Positions 55,531 to 64,000 of a DNA stretch of 64,000 nt are shown here, piece by piece; within the stretch, counting starts at the first letter, position 1, and the number at the start of each line of letters is the position of its first letter. This DNA is from Bathymodiolus brooksi (lineage: Eukaryota > Mollusca > Bivalvia > Mytilida > Modiolidae), in NCBI GenBank assembly GCA_963680875.1, contig OY804589.1, forward strand, positions 16,388,028-16,452,027, in the 5' to 3' direction. The notes beneath the pieces were generated by a model. It made no database searches. It saw only the letters and a list, made by a program, of their open reading frames with translations, and had not been told where the DNA came from. The translations under genes were made by a program, and so were the position numbers.

Positions 55531-55829
55531 TAAAAGTATTTATGATTGTATTATCTTATTTTGTTAATGTTGTTATTACCTATATTTGAACCCTTTAATT
55601 AAAGTTTAAACTGACTTCATCATTCATGATGTTTTAACATTTAAAATGGTATGGTCTTGTGATAAAAAATTGGACATGTAAGGATATTCCAGTCTCAGCT
55701 TCTGATTTTGTACCTTCCAGATTGTTAATTAATTGATCAATTATGTATTTCAATATTTCAGATTTACAGCACAGAAAATATAATGATTAAATAAAACTAT
55801 TGATGATTTTTTTTCCTTTTTTTATTTTG

Positions 55830-57030
55830 TCAGTGTTGTGCTTGCCTGGATGTGCATTTAACAAGGCAAAGGGGTTTGAAAATGGCTATTATTGGTTCAG
55901 ATGCTCCTGAATTTTACCAACTTGTGTCGATAATTTTAATATATCTGAAAATGCCTGTGTATGTAGGAAATGTGATTTAAAGTTGTATATAAATATATAT
56001 GTTTTTTTCTCTTCTAAAAAATCCATGAAGTAAGAAAATGGACCAGCATTCCAATTATTTTTAAAGTACATCATCAAACAAATGCAGGCCCTTGGGTATA
56101 ATTGTGGGCAGAATATATCCTCTAACTGATACATTCATTTAATTCAAAAAGTTTCAGATGCTCCTGAATTTTGTTTGTTTGTAAAAAGAAATTTAACATT
56201 TTTTCTGAATTGTATTGTATTTGTAAGAAATGTGAAATTAAGTTCAAACTTTGTATTCTACGTCTACTGAAAATAATCTGCTTGAAAATGATGAGCCATG
56301 CTGTTAATAAAAAGACATTTTCTAATGGAAGTAAGAGTGTTGAAGATGAAATTTTTTTTTTTTAAACCATTTTAATTTAAGTAAAAAGAGTGGAGATGAC
56401 ATTAGTATTTGATGTTTGGATAAATGACAAATTTTTAGACAAGGATCAGAGTTTTCAAGACACCTTGTGTCATAAACATTATAATATATTTAGTCATTCA
56501 GAAAAGAACTTTTTGATTGTGTAATTTGTGAAACTTCATCTGAAACTGAAAGTCAAAAGGTTTATTTCAATTTAAATTGAAAACCAGGACTTGTTAAAGT
56601 TGTTCTTAAATATTTCAAGAATGAATTTAAATTTCTGTAAAGAATTTGGCTCAAAAGATAAATTATATTGTGGTACATATTGTTATAACAGTTGTAGCAC
56701 ATTTTCTAGGTCAGAAAGTGGAGCTGAAACAAGATCTCAAACTTTTCAATTTCTTTTAGATATTTTGAACCAGAACCAAGTTGTTGAACAAGTTTCTACA
56801 GACATTTAGACCTGTATTCACTCCAACATGTTGTTGAATTTATTATTGATGCTTTTGTTTTTAGATGAAAAGGTACTTCTGTTGCCTGCTGTTTATGAAA
56901 AATATAATTATCTTTTATTATCTATGAATTTTAATGCTGAATTTTATAAATTTTATTTTACAGAAAATAATTTTTCAAAATTTGCCCTTTTATTAACTTT
57001 TTTCCAGTCATTGGATCAAATAAAATAGTT
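55830..57030 (+). pseudogene. Decayed coding-like sequence, duplicated start
   Basis: Two diverged segments about 260 bp apart (about 55900 and 56155) both start TCAGATGCTCCTGAATTTT and encode a C-x-C-x2-C type motif: ENACVCRKCDLKLY and LYCICKKCEIKFK. Downstream frames (MTLVFDVWINDKFLDKDQSF, SRSESGAETRSQTFQFLLDI, MLLNLLLMLLFLDEKVLLLP) are separated by stops. It looks like an old multi-copy gene with a zinc-binding CxxC pair. Family unknown. Confidence 0.3.
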
Positions 57031-57139
57031 TTTTAACTTAAATTTTAAACAATATTTACCAATACTTGCTTATTTTGCCAACAGAAAGCATATTCATTCT
57101 AGTCATTTTATTTACTTAGTGGAATTTGGAAATCTGGTT

Positions 57140-57430
57140 TGTCATTTCATGTGAATGCAAGTCCTTCTGTATGTGTCTTAAAATTATGTGAATGGTAGTC
57201 ATTCAATATGTGTCTTTTATGTGAATGCTAGTCATTCTGTTTGTGAATGTCATGGGGGAAAAATATTGCAACCTATAAGTACCTATATTTGTAAATGCTG
57301 GTAATTTTGTGAATGTCCTGGAGAAAGAATTATTGCAATCTAAGTATCCATATGTACTCGGTCATATTTGTAAATGCTGGTCATTTCATCTTGTGAAGTC
57401 ATGGGGAAATAATTATTGCAACTTAGCCAC
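57140..57430. repeat. Degenerate tandem repeat
   Basis: Variants of GTGAATGCTAGTCATTCTGT repeat four or more times, followed by two longer units built on GGGGAAAAATATTGCAAC and TTTGTAAATGCTGGTCATTT. Confidence 0.6.
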
Positions 57431-59234
57431 CCCTATATGTTATAGAAGCTAGTTTGTAGTTGTGTCAAACACATGAATATTCCAAATACATTGATATTTA
57501 CATTGTCAGATAAACATGAAACTTGGTAGCTTTCATTCAGATAATAGAATTTCCTAATTTCAAGAAAAATATTTGCTTACACTGAATTTTTTTTTAGTTT
57601 GCCTTGAAATAATATGAAGGGTTAAGATATCTGAATACAATTTTGTATGTCCCTTTTTGTCTCAAGGTTTCAATTTTTTTAGATTTTTAAAAATTTATTA
57701 ATTGTTTTACTGGCATGTTTTTTTTTATAATATTTTCATATTTTTTCAATTCACTTAATTTTTGTTTACATGCTTTTATTTTTTCCACACATTTGTTTCT
57801 TTTTTTTTATCTTGTACCTGAAAAGGCTGTTGTATTGAAATTAAATTAAATTGAAATTATTAATTGTTGTACATCCCCTCTGCAAATCTAGTATCATAGA
57901 TGATTTTTTTTTATTTAAAGTGATGATAAATAGTAATTCCCCAGTCTAAATTACAAAATGCACAATGTCTAAAACAATATTGCAATAAAAATAAACTGAA
58001 AAATACGGTATTAATACAAGAAAATTAATAAAAGACAAAAATAGACACCCCTTTCCCAAATGAAATATCCTCTTTCGGATGTACGCTTAGGTGTCGTTTA
58101 TTGTTGATGCTAAGAAACACCACCGATGTGTTCCGAAAGACAATGAATTTCGATGTTTGGCAAATGGTCGATCGATCAAGGTGGGTGTAGAACTAAGTGA
58201 CACAATTGCATCCCACAAGACATTGACACTAGTTGTCGGTATGACAATGATCCTAGATGATTTCCTCAGGCAATGGATGTTACAGAAAGCCATCATATTG
58301 TTTTAATTAAATTTTCTGACTTAAATAGAACCACCTCGACATTTGTTTAGAAATTGAGTCCACTTCAAGTAGCAACATTTGATATTTGTGCACTATATAA
58401 ATAAAAACTGAAGTGATGCAATAAATTTCTATTTATCCATAGACATATTCCTTATATTTTAATTGATTGCAAGCGTACGTATTTATTGTAAACCGACATA
58501 TTTTAACCGAAGGGTTGATCGTCATTTTTCATCAAAAATGACGCGAAAGTCACGTGACTTTGTATTTAGATGGAACTCTCCTGCGTCACTGGCTTCCCGA
58601 CTGAATAATACGCACGGGTGACAATAGAAAAACCGGTTCTGAGTGATTAGCGCATTTATAAACATGTGTGTTAATCATAATAAACAAAACTTACCTGTGT
58701 TTTTTAAAGTTTGCACTATTTATGGAAAGACAACACTAGTGTAAATTTGCTGATCGGAAATTATACACACCGGAATAAAAGTACGCTTACATCCACAGGG
58801 GCTCGCAGTTATATTTTCACATCACCAGGTATGTGTTAAAAGAAGAAGGGAGGACACTTTTTTTGCTGCCCAAAGTGAAAGTAGAATTTCGGCACCTTTT
58901 TTCGCTTCGAAAACGGTTTAGTCTTTGTTCTTACCATAATATCAATGCAAATATCGTTGTTTTTTGCTGATTGACTGGTTTACAGTGGAATAACACTCGT
59001 TTTTAAATTCCAAACGGTATGGACAACTTAGCATACTCAATTCGGGTTTATACGGACTTAATATTAAGGTGAGTTTTCATTGGTCGAATTAAAAAAATCG
59101 AAATATATTTTTAAGATTAAACACAATGTTTCATGGTAATTATACAATGTGAAGTTAAAATGTCTTAAAAATAGAGTAGTATTTCCAAAAATAAGACCCT
59201 AATTTTAAATTTTCAAAAAAAAGGGGGGGGGAGT
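57431..59234. other. AT-rich, no supported gene
   Basis: Short opposing frames at 58087-58306 carry HHRCVPKDNEFRCLANGRSI on the plus strand but give no recognisable domain. An AAGTCACGTGACTT palindrome lies at 58549-58562. A GGAAATTATACAC motif like that at 53.8-54.2 kb recurs near 58763. Confidence 0.5.
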
Positions 59235-59580
59235 TTAATTTTCAAGTTTCAAGTTTTTATTAATAAGAAAAATCAATCAAACATTGATGTCCTCCCCACA
59301 TTAACATGATATTAAATCAATAAACATATATAATTATGAATACATTACATTTTTAAATGACAAAATATCATATTAAAGAAAAATAAACTTATCTTATATT
59401 CATACAATCTTTGATATAGTGACATATATTCAGTGTCAATATTATTTGGATTTAACAATCTAGTTATTGTTTTCATACATTTACTTGGACACAGATCTTG
59501 CAGTTTAATGTTTAATTTTTTGAATAAAAGTTTTCTAACATTAGCAAATTTAGTGCAATGAATAAAGGTAATAACAAAAT

Positions 59581-59800
59581 TACCGAACTCCGAACAATCT
59601 TACAAAGGGAAAGTCAAAACTCATAATTATATAAACAGACAAAATCAGTCAACAACCGGAAAACTGTGAAAACCGTAATGACCCTGACTTGGTACAGGCA
59701 TTTCTAAAGAAATGGTGGGTTGAATCAGATTTTAAAGCGCCAAACCTCCCACTCTCATTACGGTTCAAAGGTTCCGGCTGTCACTATAACAGTATTTAAA
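59581..59800. repeat. Interspersed repeat inserted in the LINE 3' part
   Basis: ACAAAGGGAAAGTCAAAACT, CAGTCAACAACCGGAAAACTG, TGACTTGGTACAGGCATTTC, GCGCCAAACCTCCCACTCTC. These phrases resemble a repeat I associate with mytilid bivalves. The LINE frame is readable on both sides (KFANVRKLLFKKL below, CSQCNQIEDEQHFL above). Confidence 0.6.
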
Positions 59801-59819
59801 TACAGGAATAAGAAAGTGT

Positions 59820-62130
59820 TGTTCATCTTCTATTTGATTGCATTGAGAGCATAATATATTTTCTCTTTTTATTTTCGGTCTAAAATATCTACCTTTTCAT
59901 TTAAAAAGCTATGAGAACTTAATCTTAATTTGGTTAGTTCTCTAGTAATATTTACTGGAAGTTTTAATGAAAGATAATCTTGTAAAATAAAATCTTTTGG
60001 GTAGATATTTGCAAAGAAAAATAGTTTATTATCATGTTCTTGAGTAGATAAATGTTGTAGTTTATTTAAAGTGACCTTAGAATGTTGGTCAGTTAACAAC
60101 TGATTTATTTTATTAATGTCAAAATCTAAACTAGTTAAATTCAAATTTTGTAGAGAGTTGTGAATAAATTTTTGCCAAGATCTGTGTCCATCACAAAATA
60201 GAGATTTATCTACCTCATAGACCTCTCCAAGCAACCTATCAGAGGGAAGTTGTTTTAGTCTATTGAAATATTGAAGTGCAAGAATAGTTATAAAATTTAG
60301 AATTGGTGGCCTCCCTAATTCACATTTAGCTACAAAATTTGAGCTTTTTTGTGGACTCCCAGAATATTTTTACAAAACTTATTAATATGAATCTTTTCAA
60401 ATGATAATTTATCAATGCAAGAGTCTTTTAAAGTGAAATAACTAATCCAAATCTCAGACCCAAAAGTGTCTTATAAGCACATCAAACAGTTTTAATTTCA
60501 ACCTGTGATCTATGTTATTGAATCCAAATATCTTAGAATGTAGAGAAAAAAAGGGCCTTTAAACTTTGGTTATATAGGTGTTCAGCAGCATGTTTAAAAT
60601 TACCATTACAATAAATAATGATGCCTAAATATTTGTATTTCTCAACAATTTCAATTTCTAAGTTATTATAGAAAAAATGGAACTTTTTAAATTTCGTATG
60701 GCCTTTGCTAATAATCATGACTTTTGTTTTGCTTAAGTTTACTTTCAACTTCCAACTGTCACAATAGGCCTTGAGAGAGTCTAAGCAAGATTGGTGACTT
60801 TCTTTACTCTCTGATAATAAATGTAGATCATCAGCATACAATAGGCAATTTAATTTTGTATCAATAAGCTGCACCGGAAAACAAATATCTGAGGAGAATA
60901 TGGAATCAATATCGTTGATAAATATATTGAATAGAATGGGATTAACCCATCGGCTTGTCTTTTCATAAAATTGAGGGATCAGTAATAGTATGGTCTTTTT
61001 TCACAACAAATTTTGCATGTGTGTACATATTACAACTTAATTGAAAAAAATTGCCTTTGATTCCATGTGCATAAAGTTTTTGAAATAGTGCTTCATGCGA
61101 GAGTGAATCAAATGCTTTGGAGAAGTCTACAAGGCATGCAAATACTTGATTTTTATTTTTATAAAGATATTTATTTAATATAGTTTTCATAGTAATTATA
61201 TGATCAGTAGTTCGATAATCTGGTCTGAAACCTGCCTGGAATCTTTTATATAAATGTCATCCTCTAAAAATCTATGTAGTCTATTTTGTAATAGAGATGT
61301 AAAAAGTTTACCGAAGCAGCTTGTGAGACCTAGGCATCTATTATTATCACAGTTATTAATATCACCATTTTTATGTATAAATGTGGTACAAGAAATATTC
61401 CCACACATAGGAAATTAACCAGCTGTCAATAATCTATTAAATAAATTTACAATTGGTAGTAATAATTTGTTAATACCATATTTCATAAACTCATTAGGGA
61501 CAAGATCAATACCAGGCTGTTTGTTATTGTTCAGCTTCAGAATACCTTTACGAACCTCTGCACAATTAAAAGGGAAATCTAACGGGCCAACTTCTGATAA
61601 GTCGTGTGATGTAAGATCAAAATAAGGAATATCACTATGACTAGATTCATATAAGTCAGACATATATTTGTGCCAATCAGAAATACTAATTGGATTTTGT
61701 TTTATAGTTTTACCTTTCAATTTGTCAATAGTTTCCCAAAACATTTTTGGATTATTTTCATGCAAATCATCTAATTTCTGAATCATAGCATTAACAAATT
61801 TATGTCTAGTTTCTTTTAATGTTTTCTGAAATTCATTACGTAATCTATGGAAACTAACACGTAAATTTACATCATTGGGAAATTTGTGCATTTTTTTTAC
61901 CAAGATTTCTAAGTTCTCTTTTCATAAAAAAGCAATTGCCATCAAACCATTCGTGTTTCTTCTTCTTCTTCTTCTTCTTCTTCTTCTTCTTCTTTTACTT
62001 AAATGATTTAAATCGAAAATATTTTTTGGCAGCATTGATCATTATATTTGTGAGTTGTTCAGTAAGAACATTTATATCTTTATCGGGATCATTTACTAAT
62101 TTGGGATAGGTCATTACTTTCCACCATGAT
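59820..62130 (-). pseudogene. LINE ORF2: RT domain, frameshifted
   Basis: Linker SWWKVMTYPKLVNDPDKDIN and EWFDGNC, then NPKMFWETIDKLKGKTIKQN, the RT start EVRKGILKLNNNKQPGIDLV, TTFIHKNGDINNCDNN, GLTSCFGKLFTSLLQNRL and FQAGFRPDYRTTDHI (after a frameshift). Motif A is ACLVDFSKAFDSLSHEALFQ, the residual motif B region VNPILFNIFINDIDSIF, and the catalytic LLYADDLHLLSES; then YKYLGIIIYCNGNFKHAAEH. Bases 59869-60234 hold the C-terminal part (HRSWQKFIHNSLQNLN). The upstream apurinic-type endonuclease is absent. Confidence 0.8.
61957..61995. repeat. (TTC)n microsatellite inside the LINE
   Basis: Thirteen TTC triplets; on the coding strand (GAA)n/(AAG)n, expanding a lysine-rich part of the ORF2 linker. 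Confidence 0.95.
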
Positions 62131-63748
62131 GAGAATTTTCTTTAGGTTGTATATCTGATTCTTCAATGTATTCATAAGCTCCATGGATATTCTTTTTCCC
62201 TTTCGCAAGTACATGTAGTTTAGCTTTGCGGTACTTGTAGAGTTTGGATTCATCTAAATCCCTGCTATGAGAATCTGTTATAATCAGAGCATCAACTTCA
62301 TTTTGTTTGTTTTGCTGTTTTTTGTCGAATTCGTTGGGTTCTGTGTTCAGGGTATTTAAGACACTGAAACGGTTTCGGGTTGGCACATTAATTTGAATTG
62401 TTTCATTTTCAACAAGTACTTTACTATCTTGGTTTTTAACTAATGTGTTTTTCATTTGATCTATTTCTAATCTAAGTTTATCAATAATGTCCTTACTTTC
62501 TTGCAAAAGTAATTTTCCTCCCTGGGCTTGTTTGCACAGCAACTTTTGTTCATCTCTCAATGCAGCAATTATTTGATCATGTTTACTTTGTTCATCTTTA
62601 AATGCAAGGATTATTTGACCTTGGTTGGTTAGTTGTTCTTTAAGATTATAAATAATGTTATTCTTTTCAGATATACAAGATTTCAGCTCTTTAATAATCG
62701 AATCTTTTCCTTCGCAAGTGCTAGCTAAGGTTTTTATTTGATCAGTCAAAGATGTATCAATTGAGCTTGGTTTCACCGACTGTTGTATTACTATTAGTTC
62801 ACAATATTCCTTTTGGAGTAAATTTGTCATATTTACGATTTTTTCATTGAATTTCGATTGCTCTTCCAGCTTCTCCCAGATTTTTCTTATTTCTTTGTCC
62901 GGATTCTTTTTGTTTTGAATTTTGGGGTACTTTCGGCGATACATCTTTGTAGTTGAAGAGTATTGAAGTCTATGATGTGTCCGTCCGTCTTAGCTGGTGT
63001 ATGAAAAGTTTCTGTGTTTGAGTCAGTGAGGCCAAGCCCAGCATTATTTGTGTTAATGTTGAGAATAGTACTGTCTGATATTAATGAATCTGGGTTAAGA
63101 TCTTGAGCACATGCATCTTGATAGTTCGAGTCTATTGTTTTAGGGACAGTTACATGTATATCCTCGACCATATTTAGTTCGTCATGGTCTTCTAAAGATA
63201 TTTGTGCAGTTGTGGTTTCAATTGTCTTAGGAATGGTTGTGTTATTCTCGCTCTTATTTTCAGGAGTAAATTTCACACATTTGTCCACAAATTTCTTGAG
63301 GGCAGGGAATTCTGAAGAACCAAAATATTTATAATGAGCTCCCTGTACTGTAATTGTTCCTGTACCTTGATGGATTGTTATAGTGTAAATTCTGTGGTCT
63401 ATTTGCTTACTTGGTTTGTCTAAAATGTCAATGTCAATCTGGATTTCATCTCGTGGGGCGTTTGTCGTTCCAGTTGACCATATAATTGGGGTCTTCTCCT
63501 ATTTGTTTCCAGTATCTTAACAGTAAGGATTTTATCCATACAACAAGGCGAATTTGGTCAGTTTTAAAGCTATACATTTTCGCTGCACTTTTATATTGGT
63601 TCGGTAAGATTTCCTCAAAAGGTATATTTTTTTGATTTTTTGACACGTGGCTCAGGGGAGGTAATTTCAGTTCCATAGCGTAACTATCCTTGTTAAATTT
63701 ATGGGCATTTTCATCGAATTCAATCACTGGGAGTTTCATTTTGAGCAC
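62130..63748 (-). pseudogene. LINE ORF1: coiled coil plus start of an SGNH-like domain
   Basis: Starts MLKMKLPVIEFDENAHKFNK. A frameshift near 63448 leads to RDEIQIDIDILDKPSKQIDH, TITIHQGTGTITVQGAHYKY and SEFPALKKFVDKCV. Another near 62915 leads to NKKNPDKEIRKIWEKLEEQS and a long heptad-rich coiled coil (IIKELKSCISEKNNIIYNL, LRDEQKLLCKQAQ). The C-terminal VDALIITDSHSRDLDESKLY resembles block I of SGNH (GDSL) hydrolase domains found in some LINE ORF1 proteins. That domain is cut off after about 45 residues by the junction to ORF2. Confidence 0.7.
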
Positions 63749-64000
63749 TTTTCTCGCTTAGCATATGTAATTAATGTCTTGAGTGCACACTACCGTGTTT
63801 TCACTGGCAAGTTTTCCCTAGAAATTTTGGGGTGTTCGCCATCTACAAACCGGACTCTCAATCAAAGAATAGGTGTGTTTGAAGATGCCAAAGGGGTAAT
63901 CTTTGCTTGGGTCATCCTTGGTTAAAATGCTAGAAATTCTTCTTATATATGTTGCTTTCGATTTGTATTTCCCGCTTACTGTTGCTTTCCGATTTTAGAA

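Larger units (their letters stand above)
59235..63830 (-). mobile_element. Non-LTR retrotransposon (LINE), ORF1 and ORF2 remnants, endonuclease lost
   Basis: Minus-strand element about 4.5 kb long. The 5' flank before ORF1 is short (to about 63830), then come ORF1 (63748 to about 62130) and an ORF2 that begins beyond the endonuclease, with RT and a C-terminal zinc knuckle, ending in AT-rich DNA near 59235. It is inactive: several frameshifts and stops, a deletion joining ORF1 to the ORF2 linker near 62130, and a 220-bp insertion at 59581. RT style (YADD, CDSWKLKVNLSKTKVM) fits the CR1/Jockey-type group. Clade not resolved. Confidence 0.8.

Noticed and set aside
58087..58306. Overlapping 69- and 71-codon frames on both strands
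   Set aside because: Mutual shadows with no domain or splice context; cannot choose either as real.

Overview
The window looks like an intergenic, repeat-dominated piece of a bivalve mollusc genome, possibly mytilid-like. The case rests on several things seen in the sequence: AT-rich DNA, spliceosomal introns, three Penelope-like retroelements (PLEs) with GIY-YIG domains, CR1/Jockey-type LINEs, a tRNA-like SINE in several copies, and dispersed repeats ending in GTGAGCTAAAAA or GCGAGCTAAAAA of the kind I associate with bivalves. Species assignment is inference. I see no bacterial, viral, CRISPR, rRNA or intact tRNA features.

Layout. 0.2-0.45 kb: a decayed zinc-finger coding fragment. 1.0-7.6 kb: a composite region bounded by inverted hammerhead-like sequences. 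It holds a broken PLE (PLE1), two minisatellites and an intron-containing pseudogene. 7.6-12.7 kb: a second PLE (PLE2) in a nest of inverted repeats, including a perfect 56-bp palindrome and a 1.3-kb inverted repeat. 12.8-14.5 kb: a third PLE (PLE3), cut at its 5' end by a 1.76-kb foldback element (14.5-16.3 kb). 16.8-18.6 kb: a pyrimidine-strand satellite. 19.5-24.5 kb: a cysteine-rich repeat-family pseudogene, a TA-flanked DNA element, a possible secreted-protein first exon and a SINE. 24.5-30.6 kb: a nested repeat block containing a 1.07-kb duplication and a 5'-truncated LINE with an 11-bp target-site duplication. 31-43 kb: three TIR/foldback elements, short tandem repeats, two hairpins and a 2.7-kb satellite of 32-bp units. 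43.6-45.1 kb: a hAT-like MITE and a LINE remnant. 45.2-47.7 kb: the only convincing complete host gene, a two-exon apolipoprotein L-like gene on the minus strand. 49-53.3 kb: SINEs, a repeat-family coding fragment and a CR1-like LINE. 53.3-59 kb: AT-rich DNA with decayed coding-like sequence. 59.2-63.8 kb: a large LINE on the minus strand that has lost its endonuclease region.

The most interesting signal is that the termini associated with all three PLEs, and a fourth inverted repeat next to PLE2, carry 38-39-nt sequences with the same minimal type-I hammerhead ribozyme layout: a short stem I, CUGANGA, a hairpin stem II, GAAA, a loopless stem III and an H17 cleavage base. The three PLE2-type copies are identical and keep the core bases; the others carry one or a few core changes. 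Hammerheads in PLEs are known. Four sequence-divergent versions side by side, in outward-facing inverted pairs, are worth a second look.
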